A DNA stretch of 12,521 bases from UBA8337 sp049889915 (GTDB lineage: Bacteria > Pseudomonadota > Alphaproteobacteria > RS24). The translations under genes and the position numbers were made by a program. The notes under the pieces were generated by a model. The model saw only the letters and a list, made by a program, of their open reading frames with translations. It did not search any database and was not told the origin of the DNA. Below are positions 1 through 7,102 of this stretch, in pieces (the first letter of the stretch is position 1; each line of letters opens with the position of its first letter). Location: the NCBI GenBank assembly GCA_049889915.1, contig JBMHCM010000027.1, positions 1-12,521 on the forward strand, written 5' to 3'.

Positions 1-858
1 GTTTTCCGGCAGCAAAACGGTGCGCGCTTCCGGGTCGATATATTGACCAAAGGTGCGCGACAGCACGTCCGGCTGCTCGTGAATTTCTTTTTTCATGAAA
101 TGGCGATAATTGCCTTTGTCGACCATGGCGGCGGAGGCGTCGCCCGTCTCCACTTTACGCTCAACCTGGGCACCTGAGGCCAGCTCAAATATCGTGACGC
201 CATCGCGGGTCATAACCGCCCAATCGCCATCATCAAGATAACAAACGCGATTGGTGAACGGCGCCAAGGCAAAGGCATCAGAGCCGAGGAACATCTCGCT
301 CTGCCCATAGCCAATAGCCAGTGGGCTGCCCTGCCGCGCAACGATAATCTCATCCTCATTATCGTTAACAATCAGGGCAATTGCATAGGCCCCCTCAAGG
401 GCGGCGAAGGTGGCTTGCGCCGCTTGCTTTACGTCTTTGGCTTGCGCAAAGTATTTGGCAAATAAATGCGCAATGACTTCCGTATCCGTATCCGAGGCAA
501 AGCTGACACCATCCGCCAACAGCGCGTCTTTCAGCACTTTATAATTTTCAATAATGCCATTATGAACCACAGCGACATTTTCGCCGCGATGCGGATGTGC
601 ATTGGCTTTGGTGGCCGGGCCGTGGGTCGCCCAACGCGTATGGCCGATGCCGATTTTGCCGCTAAACGGTTTGGCGTCCAACCGCACACGCAGCGCATCC
701 AGCTTACCCTCGGCACGACGGCTGATAATGCCGCCATTGTCATCTGATACAATGGCGATGCCGGAGCTGTCATAGCCACGATATTCGAGCCGCTTCAGCC
801 CGTCATAGACGCGCTGGGTTACGTTATCCTGACCGATAATGCCGATAATGCCGCACAT
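1..858 (-). CDS. glmS: Glutamine--fructose-6-phosphate aminotransferase (isomerizing), N-terminal part, cut by the window edge
   Basis: GlmS converts fructose-6-phosphate and glutamine to glucosamine-6-phosphate, the committed step towards UDP-GlcNAc, in the cytoplasm. The frame is open to position 1, giving 286 codons of a protein that is usually about 600 residues. The start MCGIIGIIG puts the Ntn-hydrolase nucleophile Cys at residue 2, to become residue 1 after Met removal. The glutaminase domain shows the further signatures EYRGYDSSG, HTRWATHGPAT, HNGIIENY and SDTDTEVIAH. Near the left edge FMKKEIHEQP marks the linker towards the isomerase half, which lies outside the window. The ATG follows the glmU stop after a single base, so the two genes are almost certainly co-transcribed. 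The ribosome binding site would be the weak AAAGAGAG inside the end of glmU. Identification is firm; only the C-terminal SIS domains cannot be checked. Confidence 0.97.
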   Translation of the reverse strand, partial: MCGIIGIIGQDNVTQRVYDGLKRLEYRGYDSSGIAIVSDDNGGIISRRAEGKLDALRVRLDAKPFSGKIGIGHTRWATHGPATKANAHPHRGENVAVVHNGIIENYKVLKDALLADGVSFASDTDTEVIAHLFAKYFAQAKDVKQAAQATFAALEGAYAIALIVNDNEDEIIVARQGSPLAIGYGQSEMFLGSDAFALAPFTNRVCYLDDGDWAVMTRDGVTIFELASGAQVERKVETGDASAAMVDKGNYRHFMKKEIHEQPDVLSRTFGQYIDPEARTVLLPEN

Positions 859-859
859 A

Positions 860-2194
860 TTAGCTCTCTTTTTTAGTGTTGCGGGCGCGAAACTTCGCGC
901 CCCATCCTTTGATTTCACGGGCCGGCGCACGGGTTACCACCAATGCGTCATCCGGCACATCTTTTGAGACGGCAGAAGACGAACCGAGATAAGCCCCTTT
1001 GCCGATGCTGACCGGCGCAATCAATGATGAGTTAGACCCGATAAACGCGCCATCGCCGATTTTCGTAATGTGTTTGTTGAAGCCGTCATAATTGCAGGTA
1101 ATTGTTCCGGCGCCGATATTGGCTTCCATACCGACCTCTGCATCGCCGATGTAAGACAGGTGACTGATCTTCGCCCCCTGCCCGATTTGGGCCTTTTTGG
1201 TCTCAACAAAATTGCCGATTTTCGCATCATCGGCCACGCTGGTGCCGGGTCGTAGGCGAGCATAGGGGCCGATGGCCGCGTTTTCGCCAATCGATACACC
1301 TTCCAAATGGGTGAAGGCCTTAATCACCGTGCCGCTGCCAATGCTGACACCGGGGTTGATTTTGACATGCGGCTCCAAAACGACATCGGGCGCAATCACT
1401 GTGTCGAAACTTAAAAACACGCTGTCCGGATCCTGCATGCCGACGCCCTTCGCGAGAAATTTTTGCCGCAAGCGCGCCTGCATTAAGCCTTCTGCTTTGG
1501 CTTGTCCGGCGCGGCTATCGACCCCCATTGTGTCTTGCGGCTCAGCCATCACCAAGGCGGTCGTCACGCCATCAGCGGCAGCCAGTCCAACCAAATCCGG
1601 CAGATAATATTCGCCCTGCGCGTTGTCATTAGACAGTTGCGGCAAATACGTCGCCAGTGCAGCCTCAGAAAGCCCCATCGCGCCGCCATTACACAGCGTC
1701 AATGCGCGGGTTGCTTCATCGGCATCCTTAAACTCGATAATTTTCTTCGGCTTACCGTCAGCCATGACGATACGGCCATAAGCGGCGGCATCTTCCGGCT
1801 CAAAACCCAACACGGCCAGTTCGGCATCAACCTGAGCCAGCTCGGCCAATATCTCGGCTCGCATCAGCGGCGTATCACCAAACATCACGACCAAACGTTG
1901 GTGCTTGCCGGCTGCCTCAGCAGCGGCGCGCACCGCATCACCGGTGCCCAATTGTTGCTGCTGCACACAATGGGTAACGGCGACGTCCAGCCCGTCGGCA
2001 TAAGCACGCACATTGTCTTGATCCGGCGCAGTAACCAGCAGGATTTCGGTCGCACCGGCCTGTTGCGCCGCATCAATGGCATGGCCCAACATGGGACGAC
2101 CGGCAATTTCGTGCAGCACTTTCGGCAAAGCCGATTGCATCCGCGTGCCCTTGCCAGCTGCCAGAATAATTGCGCCAAATGAAGTCGTCGCCAT
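860..2194 (-). CDS. glmU: Bifunctional UDP-N-acetylglucosamine pyrophosphorylase / glucosamine-1-phosphate N-acetyltransferase
   Basis: This cytoplasmic enzyme acetylates glucosamine-1-phosphate and then couples it to UTP to give UDP-GlcNAc. The 444-residue length is close to the usual 450-460. Residues 1-230 form the uridylyltransferase domain with LAAGKGTRM (11-19), QQLGTGDAV (80-88), GDTPL (106-110) and NAQGEYYLPD (191-200). Residues from about 260 to 430 form a left-handed beta-helix of hexapeptide repeats. The acetyltransferase motif KISHLSYIGDAE is at 342-353, with the putative catalytic His at 345, and NYDGFNK is at 368-374. One residue deserves a look: the VN[NS]R element that supplies an Asn magnesium ligand in known GlmU proteins reads VDSR here (Asp226). 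The start ATG is preceded by AGAGGG about 7 nt upstream. It is the first gene of the glmU-glmS operon. Confidence 0.97.
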   Translation of the reverse strand: MATTSFGAIILAAGKGTRMQSALPKVLHEIAGRPMLGHAIDAAQQAGATEILLVTAPDQDNVRAYADGLDVAVTHCVQQQQLGTGDAVRAAAEAAGKHQRLVVMFGDTPLMRAEILAELAQVDAELAVLGFEPEDAAAYGRIVMADGKPKKIIEFKDADEATRALTLCNGGAMGLSEAALATYLPQLSNDNAQGEYYLPDLVGLAAADGVTTALVMAEPQDTMGVDSRAGQAKAEGLMQARLRQKFLAKGVGMQDPDSVFLSFDTVIAPDVVLEPHVKINPGVSIGSGTVIKAFTHLEGVSIGENAAIGPYARLRPGTSVADDAKIGNFVETKKAQIGQGAKISHLSYIGDAEVGMEANIGAGTITCNYDGFNKHITKIGDGAFIGSNSSLIAPVSIGKGAYLGSSSAVSKDVPDDALVVTRAPAREIKGWGAKFRARNTKKES

Positions 2195-2280
2195 AAGTTC
2201 ACCCTCTTGTCTTGTGCCCTGTATAGGGCGCGTCGGACAAGAAGCGAAATCAAACAGTTTTGCGGTATGTTACGCTAGAA
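2195..2280 (-). promoter_or_regulatory. Leader and probable promoter region of glmU-glmS
   Basis: This AT-richer stretch between glmU and the palindrome cluster must carry the glmU promoter unless transcription reads through from the upstream dehydrogenase. I see a short perfect palindrome, GCCCT-(4 nt)-AGGGC, at 2216-2229, about 22 nt before the ATG, and the ribosome binding site AGAGGG. No clean -35/-10 pair with normal spacing was found. A TATACA lies inside the palindrome on the minus strand but lacks a well-spaced -35 partner. The palindrome could be an operator or a small 5'-UTR hairpin. Confidence 0.3.
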
Positions 2281-2475
2281 GGGCGAGGTCGCCAAAGGCG
2301 ACCCCCGCCCGCTTAGCGCAAGCGAGCCGCCGCGCGAAGTGCGGCGCGCGAGACGCCCAACAAGAACGAAGTCGGCGGGCGCTTTTACCCTCCGCCTCCA
2401 CCTTCGCCCTACGGGCTTCGGCGCGACAAGAGCGAGGCGGTTTGGCGAAGTCAACACGCTAAGACGCGGTAAAAG
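2281..2475. repeat. GC-rich cluster of nested palindromes, candidate dispersed hairpin element
   Basis: At least four hairpins follow one another in the gap between glmU and the acyl-CoA dehydrogenase. The first pairs GGTCGCC (2287-2293) with GGCGACC (2297-2303) over an AAA loop. It is extended by GGGCG (2281-2285) with CGCCC (2306-2310), about 12 bp in all. The second is CGCTT/AAGCG (2310-2324). The third is CGCCGCGC (2328-2335) with GTGCGGCG (2339-2346) over a GAA loop, including one G-T pair. The fourth is CCGCCTC (2392-2398) with GAGGCGG (2434-2440), which encloses GCCC-TAC-GGGC. An 8-nt inverted pair, CTTTTACC (2382-2389) and GGTAAAAG (2468-2475), surrounds the fourth. The density of structure and the sharp change in composition fit a REP- or MITE-like intergenic repeat. 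No open frame here looks like a gene. It may also end transcription of the dehydrogenase, although no hairpin is followed by a good T run. Confidence 0.6.
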
Positions 2476-2491
2476 AACTTGGCAGCTTGAT

Positions 2492-4276
2492 TTAGCTGGC
2501 CAGTGCCTCGACGCCGATATCTTCCAGCATTTCATTGCCAGCCTTCACAGCATCGGCCAAGCCGCCAACCGCTGACAGCAGATTATGGGCATAGAATTGC
2601 GTTGAGGCCGTCTTGCGCCGCGCAAAGGCCTGGTCGACATCGATTTGCGTCACGGCATGCGCACCACGGGCCAAATAATGGCAACCGGCAACCAGACCGA
2701 ACAAGCGCAGATAAGGCGTTGCACCGGCCAATACATCCATTGAGCCTTTTTGTGCCGCCATCCATTCAGTCGTGTCTTCCAACACGGCAATGGCATTGCC
2801 CAAACGCTCAGCCACATCAACCAATACTGGGTTGTTTGACTGGCGGCAGGTCTCAACCGTCTCTTTCATTTCGCCAATATAATCGGCGACAACAGAGCCA
2901 TTGCCGAGCGGCAATTTACGGCCGACCAAATCAAGCGCCTGAATGCCGTTTGTGCCCTCGTAAATCGTCAGAATACGGGCATCGCGCACATGCTGCGCGG
3001 CACCGGTTTCTTCAATAAAGCCCATGCCACCATGAATTTGCACGCCAATAGCGGCGACTTCATTGGCGATGTCGGTGCTGAAGGCCTTTGAAATCGGTGT
3101 CAGCAAATCGTTTTTGGCTTGCGCTCCGGTATCACCGGTCGCATGCGCCAGATCATTCAGCACACCGTTTTCATAGCAAATAGCGCGCGACGCATCGGTC
3201 AAAGCGCGCATGGTCAGCAGCATGCGGCGCACATCTGGGTGTTCGATAATGGCGACCGCTTCATGGTCGTCTTTACCGGCACCCGGCTTACGACCCTGCT
3301 TGCGCTCAAGCGCATAATCCAAAGCATGCTGGGTGGCTGCTTCAGCCACACCGACGCCCTGCAAGCCGACATGCAGACGGGCATTATTCATCATGGTGAA
3401 CATGCAGGCCATGCCGCCGAATTCAGGGCCGACCAACCAACCGGTCGCACCGCCTGTGGTCTCGGCGTCTTCGCCATAGGCCATGACGCAGGTCGGGCTG
3501 GCGTGGATGCCCAGCTTGTCTTCCAAGCCAATGCATTTTACGTCGTTTTTGTCGCCCAGTGAGCCGTCTTCATTGACGAAATATTTCGGCACAACGAACA
3601 AAGAGATACCTTTGGTGCCGGCCGGCGCCCCCGGCGTGCGCGCCAAAACCAAATGCACGATGTTATCGGTCATGTCGTGGTCGCCATAGGTGATGTAAAT
3701 TTTCGTGCCGGTAATTTTGTATGAGCCGTCATCTTGCGGTTCAGCCTTGGCGCGAATATTGCCGACATCAGAACCGGCTTGCGGCTCCGTCAGGTTCATG
3801 GTGGCGGACCACTCACCGGTTACCACTTTGGTCAGATATTTTTCTTTAATTTCGTCTGAGGCATGCGCGGCCATCGCTTCCATGCCGCCATTGGATAGCA
3901 TCGGACACAGCTGAAAGCCGATATTGGAGTTCATCATTTCCGTCACGGCATTGGACAAAGCCAACGGCATGCCCTGCCCGCCATATTCTTGCGGCGCGGC
4001 AATGGTCGGCCAGCCGCCCTCAACATATTTGGCATAAGCGGCTTTGAAGCTTTCCGGCACGGTAACGCCGTCATCTGTCAATTGGCAGCCTGTTTGATCG
4101 CCATCCCAGCTGGCCGGTGCTACCACATCGGTCGCCAATTTGGCCGCTTCATCCAGAATGGCGGTTACCAAATCATCTGACAAATCTTCATATTTGCCGC
4201 TGTCGATAAGACGCTGAAACCCCGCCTCTTGCATGAGCGCAAATTGAATTTCTGAAACCGGTGCACGATAAGCCAT
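2492..4276 (-). CDS. Acyl-CoA dehydrogenase, long form related to methylthiopropanoyl-CoA dehydrogenase (DmdC-like)
   Basis: The enzyme should oxidise an acyl-CoA to the 2-enoyl-CoA with FAD and pass electrons to electron-transferring flavoprotein. The 594-residue length and the N-terminal MAYRAPVSEIQFAL mark the long subgroup with an extra N-terminal segment and an extra C-terminal domain after the core, as in DmdC and related FadE-type enzymes. Visible motifs are MNLTEPQAGSDVG (160-172, flavin and substrate binding), QIHGGMGF (413-420) and YEGTNGIQA (439-447). Glu440 in the last is the likely catalytic base. The ATG is preceded by AAGGAG with 6-nt spacing. It is divergent from the cytochrome/crotonase pair. 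DmdC in DMSP catabolism is one possible role, but the long subgroup has many paralogues with other substrates and no dmdA or dmdB is in view, so substrate assignment is not justified. The family call is firm. Confidence 0.93.
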   Translation of the reverse strand: MAYRAPVSEIQFALMQEAGFQRLIDSGKYEDLSDDLVTAILDEAAKLATDVVAPASWDGDQTGCQLTDDGVTVPESFKAAYAKYVEGGWPTIAAPQEYGGQGMPLALSNAVTEMMNSNIGFQLCPMLSNGGMEAMAAHASDEIKEKYLTKVVTGEWSATMNLTEPQAGSDVGNIRAKAEPQDDGSYKITGTKIYITYGDHDMTDNIVHLVLARTPGAPAGTKGISLFVVPKYFVNEDGSLGDKNDVKCIGLEDKLGIHASPTCVMAYGEDAETTGGATGWLVGPEFGGMACMFTMMNNARLHVGLQGVGVAEAATQHALDYALERKQGRKPGAGKDDHEAVAIIEHPDVRRMLLTMRALTDASRAICYENGVLNDLAHATGDTGAQAKNDLLTPISKAFSTDIANEVAAIGVQIHGGMGFIEETGAAQHVRDARILTIYEGTNGIQALDLVGRKLPLGNGSVVADYIGEMKETVETCRQSNNPVLVDVAERLGNAIAVLEDTTEWMAAQKGSMDVLAGATPYLRLFGLVAGCHYLARGAHAVTQIDVDQAFARRKTASTQFYAHNLLSAVGGLADAVKAGNEMLEDIGVEALAS

Positions 4277-4282
4277 GACAAT

Positions 4283-4288
4283 CTCCTT
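4283..4288 (-). promoter_or_regulatory. Ribosome binding site of the acyl-CoA dehydrogenase
   Basis: AAGGAG on the minus strand, 6 nt before the ATG at 4276, a near-ideal Shine-Dalgarno sequence. It fixes the start giving MAYRAPV, which also matches the N-terminus typical of this subgroup. Confidence 0.8.
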
Positions 4289-4314
4289 AATTTGCGCTTA
4301 GGCTAATGCAGTGC

Positions 4315-4352
4315 GGCCTTAATGACACGCATTTTTTATGTGTCAAAAGGCC
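4315..4352. promoter_or_regulatory. Interrupted inverted repeat in the divergent promoter region, candidate operator
   Basis: GGCCTT (4315-4320) and TGACAC (4323-4328) face GTGTCA (4340-4345) and AAGGCC (4347-4352) across an 11-nt AT-rich centre. This gives 12 complementary pairs interrupted by an internal loop of 2 nt against 1 nt. It sits between the minus-strand dehydrogenase start (4276) and the plus-strand membrane protein start (4372), where a repressor could control both. As RNA it could equally be a leader hairpin ahead of the plus-strand genes. I cannot name a cognate regulator and none is encoded in the window. Confidence 0.5.
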
Positions 4353-4361
4353 ACAAGAATT

Positions 4362-4366
4362 GAGGG
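4362..4366 (+). promoter_or_regulatory. Ribosome binding site that decides the start of the ferric-reductase-like gene
   Basis: GAGGG lies 5 nt before the ATG at 4372. The in-frame ATG at 4306 has no comparable site, and translation from it would run through the inverted repeat. The shorter start is therefore preferred. Confidence 0.7.
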
Positions 4367-4371
4367 ATATC

Positions 4372-4989
4372 ATGCTGATTAAACGACAAAATGGCTACGC
4401 CTTGGCGGCAGACAAATTGTTGCATTGGGTGATGGCGACTTTGCTGCTCAGCCTTGCGCTCGGCCTGGCTATTTATCTGCCTGACCCGCAGCGCGATGAG
4501 AATTGGCAATATTGGGCCCGTTTTACGGCGCGGCTGTCATTTTTCTTCTTTATAGCCTCTTATGTTGCCAGTCCGCTTTACGAATTGACGCAAAGCAAGC
4601 CGGTCGACTGGCTGCGCCGCAACCGGCGCAATGCCGGCATAAGCTTTGGCATTGCACACACCATTCACCTTTTCGCTTTAGTGGGCTTTTTAGTGGCCAG
4701 CGGCGAGCCGGTTGATATGGCGACGGTTATTGTCGGCGGTGGTGCTTATGCAGCCATGTTCGCCATGTTGGCGACATCGAATGACGCAAGCATTCGGCGC
4801 ATGGGCCAAACCAATTGGCGACGGCTGCATAAATTCGGCGCGCATTATTTGGCTTTTGTGTTTGCTTTCTCCTATACCAGCAGCTTTTTGGAAAGCTACA
4901 GCAAGCCGCTTTATCTGATTGTCTTGATTTGGGCGGTCATTTTGCTACGCATATACGTAATGTTTCGGACAAAAGGGAGTGCCCGATGA
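4372..4989 (+). CDS. Ferric-reductase-like transmembrane protein (putative b-type cytochrome)
   Basis: The 205-residue protein has about six hydrophobic segments, near residues 17-35, 52-70, 88-108, 117-135, 153-172 and 178-197, so it is an inner-membrane protein. The arrangement resembles the ferric reductase-like transmembrane domain family (YedZ/MsrQ and relatives). A basic stretch LRRNRR (81-86) precedes a helix with His96 and His99, and NWRRLHKFGAHYLAF (148-162) carries His153 and His158. These histidines are plausible heme ligands, and His18 lies in the first helix. No FAD or NAD domain is attached, so any electron partner must be separate. The start is chosen by its GAGGG site. The stop overlaps the crotonase start as ATGA, implying translational coupling, an unusual pairing that hints at a redox role linked to acyl-CoA metabolism. 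The role is inferred and the substrate unknown. Confidence 0.75.
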   Translation: MLIKRQNGYALAADKLLHWVMATLLLSLALGLAIYLPDPQRDENWQYWARFTARLSFFFFIASYVASPLYELTQSKPVDWLRRNRRNAGISFGIAHTIHLFALVGFLVASGEPVDMATVIVGGGAYAAMFAMLATSNDASIRRMGQTNWRRLHKFGAHYLAFVFAFSYTSSFLESYSKPLYLIVLIWAVILLRIYVMFRTKGSAR

Positions 4990-5681
4990 GCGAATTCGCA
5001 AGTTATAAAATTGAAGACGGTATCGCCGTTATCACCATGAATGACGGCAAGGCCAATGCGTTGGGCTTTGGTATGCAAGAAGAGCTTAATGCCGCGCTGG
5101 ATGCGGCTGAAGAACAAGCCGATGTCATTGTTCTGACGGCTGAAGGCCGCGCCATGAGCGCCGGTTTCGACCTGAAAGTGATGCAAAATGAACCCGATCG
5201 CGCCGGTGAAATGGTGGCCAATGGCGGCCGCTTGCTGAACCGTATTTTCAGCTGCCCCAAGCCGGTCATCATTGCCTCGCCCGGCCATGGCATTGCGGCC
5301 GGTGGCCTGCTGATGCTGACGGCCGATTATCGCATCGGCGCCGAAGGCGACGCCCGCTATGGGCTGAATGAAAGCGCCATCGGCATGGTGCTGCCGGACT
5401 TCGGTTATGATTTGGCGCAGTTCAAACTGAACAATAAATATCTCGATATGTGCTTTGTCGGTGCCGAGCTGATTGACTCGGCAACCGCGGTAAAAGCCGG
5501 TTTTTTGGATGAAACCGTGCCGGCCGACAAACTGCACGACACCGCCATGGAAAAAGCCAAAGCCATGCAGCAATTGCACGGCAAAGCCTATGCCGGCAAT
5601 AAACGCCTGGTGCGCGGTGCCTTGACCGATAAAATGACGGCTGATTTGGCCGCTGCCGACAGCATGTCGGTCAGTGTATAG
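4986..5681 (+). CDS. Crotonase/enoyl-CoA hydratase family protein lacking one catalytic glutamate
   Basis: The 231-residue protein is a short crotonase-fold enzyme acting on acyl-CoA thioesters in the cytoplasm. The oxyanion-hole segments are MSAGFDLK (57-64) and GHGIAAGG (100-107), and GLNESAIGM (126-134) follows. Aligned by eye to rat mitochondrial enoyl-CoA hydratase, the equivalent of Glu164 is kept (Glu129) but the position of Glu144 is Leu108. Loss of one of the two hydratase glutamates is seen in crotonase members that act as isomerases or on other reactions, so the usual hydratase label is uncertain. The ATG at 4986 has AGGGAG 6 nt upstream and overlaps the preceding stop by 4 nt. An in-frame ATG at 4929 lies inside the upstream gene and lacks such a site. 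Its stop is 2 nt from the stop of the convergent symporter gene. The short length and the segments resemble a subgroup usually annotated only as enoyl-CoA hydratase. Confidence 0.9.
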   Translation: MSEFASYKIEDGIAVITMNDGKANALGFGMQEELNAALDAAEEQADVIVLTAEGRAMSAGFDLKVMQNEPDRAGEMVANGGRLLNRIFSCPKPVIIASPGHGIAAGGLLMLTADYRIGAEGDARYGLNESAIGMVLPDFGYDLAQFKLNNKYLDMCFVGAELIDSATAVKAGFLDETVPADKLHDTAMEKAKAMQQLHGKAYAGNKRLVRGALTDKMTADLAAADSMSVSV

Positions 5682-5683
5682 CC

Positions 5684-7102
5684 CTACAGTTGAGCCACGG
5701 CGGCAACATTGTCGCCGTGCTTGCTGCGGGTGATGTGATAGCGCCGCAACATAAAGAAGGCGGTGAGATAGAAGAACGCCTCAATCGGCACCGCGTGGTA
5801 AACCAAGTTGACGAGGATTTCGGGGTCGACATCCTCCGGCTTGGCATCACGCGGCAGATTGATAAGGCTGAGCACCAGACCGGCCAGCAGAATACCGACA
5901 CCGGCAACCATTTTACCGGCAAAGGCACGGGCCGCAAAAATAACGCCCTCACTGCGCCGCGCCGTATCAACGGCACTGTCTTCCACCACATCGGCCATCA
6001 TGGAGCCGAACAGGATGTAGAAGACGATAATAATCAGCACTTGCGTGAAATTATGCGCCAACAGCATGGGAAACAGGCTGGGGTCGCCATTGGCGGGCAG
6101 CAGGTCGGCCAGTCGCGCCAACCACATGGAGGGGCCGACAACCAACATGCACAAAAACGCGCCTAGTGCGGCGCGCTTCTTGTCAAAGCGCCCTCCCAAA
6201 ACCCGCGCGATTGGCACGGCGCATACGGCGGCCAAAGCTTGGAACATGGTGAAAATGGCCAATTGCGAGGGCTGCAATTCCCAAAAGAATGTATGGAAAT
6301 ACAGGCTTAAGGCAGCTTGAAAACCGGCGGCCGTGCCGAAAAACACCGATGCCAAAAACAGCGCCAAGAAATTGCGGTTGCGCATGACCTCCAGAATTTC
6401 AGCAAACACCAATGACGGCGTTACTTTTTCGCGCTGCGGCGGCACATGCAAATGCGGAATGGTTTTATGCGTGCCGAGCGATGACAGCGTCATTAGGACA
6501 AACATCAAAACCGCTGCCGCCAAGCCATATTGCGCATAGCCGGAGGCCTGCAAGATACCATTGCCGTCGCCCTTATCGGCCAGAAAGGTTGAGTAAGCGA
6601 GAAACGCCATACCGATGCCGCCGAGCCAACCAAACATGAAGCGCAGTCCCATCATCTCAGTGCGCACATCATAATCGCTGGTCAGTTCTGAAATCAGCGC
6701 CGTGTTCGGCACTTCAAAAAACGTCAGGAAGACGCGTATCAGCACGGCAATGCTGACCAAATAGAGAAACAGATTGGTTTGCGACGCAATAATGAATTCC
6801 GGTGGGTTCCACATCACCGCATAGCTGATGCAAATCGGCACGATGGACCAATACATAAACGGATGCCGCCGCCCCCATTTGGAACGCCAATTATCGGAGA
6901 TATAGCCGATCAGCGGGTCGGTCACCGCATCGACCGCAATGGCAATGGTCAATGCCAGACTGGTCAGCACCGGCTCCAGCCCCAAAACCTGCGAATAGAA
7001 AATCAGCAGAAAATAGCTGAAGCCGTTTTCCTTAATGCCAAACGGCGCGGCCCCAATGCCGTAAATATATTTGGTTTTCTTATCGAGGTGATACTCAGCC
7101 AT
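5684..7102 (-). CDS. GPH-family sugar:cation symporter (MFS_2)
   Basis: The 472-residue inner-membrane carrier has the hydrophobic pattern of about 12 helices. The N-terminal signature of the glycoside-pentoside-hexuronide:cation symporter family is clear: YGIGAAPFGIKENGF (14-28), then DAVTDPLIGYISDNW (58-72) with Asp58, Asp62 and Asp70, and WGRRHPF (76-82) in the first cytoplasmic loop. The conserved acidic residues are where the melibiose permease group binds its coupling cation. The ATG is preceded by GGGAG with 6-nt spacing. It is divergent from the GntP-type permease across 133 nt and convergent with the crotonase. No glycosidase or sugar kinase lies beside it, so the substrate cannot be named. 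Diverged members of this family also transport non-sugar solutes. Confidence 0.88.
   Translation of the reverse strand: MAEYHLDKKTKYIYGIGAAPFGIKENGFSYFLLIFYSQVLGLEPVLTSLALTIAIAVDAVTDPLIGYISDNWRSKWGRRHPFMYWSIVPICISYAVMWNPPEFIIASQTNLFLYLVSIAVLIRVFLTFFEVPNTALISELTSDYDVRTEMMGLRFMFGWLGGIGMAFLAYSTFLADKGDGNGILQASGYAQYGLAAAVLMFVLMTLSSLGTHKTIPHLHVPPQREKVTPSLVFAEILEVMRNRNFLALFLASVFFGTAAGFQAALSLYFHTFFWELQPSQLAIFTMFQALAAVCAVPIARVLGGRFDKKRAALGAFLCMLVVGPSMWLARLADLLPANGDPSLFPMLLAHNFTQVLIIIVFYILFGSMMADVVEDSAVDTARRSEGVIFAARAFAGKMVAGVGILLAGLVLSLINLPRDAKPEDVDPEILVNLVYHAVPIEAFFYLTAFFMLRRYHITRSKHGDNVAAVAQL

Noticed and set aside
855..1000. glmS ribozyme upstream of glmS
   Set aside because: The start of glmS is 1 nt from the glmU stop and the upstream DNA is glmU coding sequence, so there is no leader to hold the ribozyme. 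That element is known from Gram-positive bacteria.
1502..2182. 226-codon open frame opposite glmU
   Set aside because: It lies wholly antisense to a certain glmU gene and its translation resembles no family I know.
2275..2535. Arg-rich open frame through the palindrome block
   Set aside because: It overlaps the end of the dehydrogenase gene and its sequence follows from hairpin DNA. It is better explained as repeat than as protein.
4306..4371. Longer N-terminus for the ferric-reductase-like protein
   Set aside because: The extension is polar, passes through the inverted repeat and has no ribosome binding site, unlike the ATG at 4372.
4911..5579. 222-codon open frame opposite the crotonase
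   Set aside because: Antisense shadow of a firmly identified gene, rich in His and Gln as expected from reversed codons.
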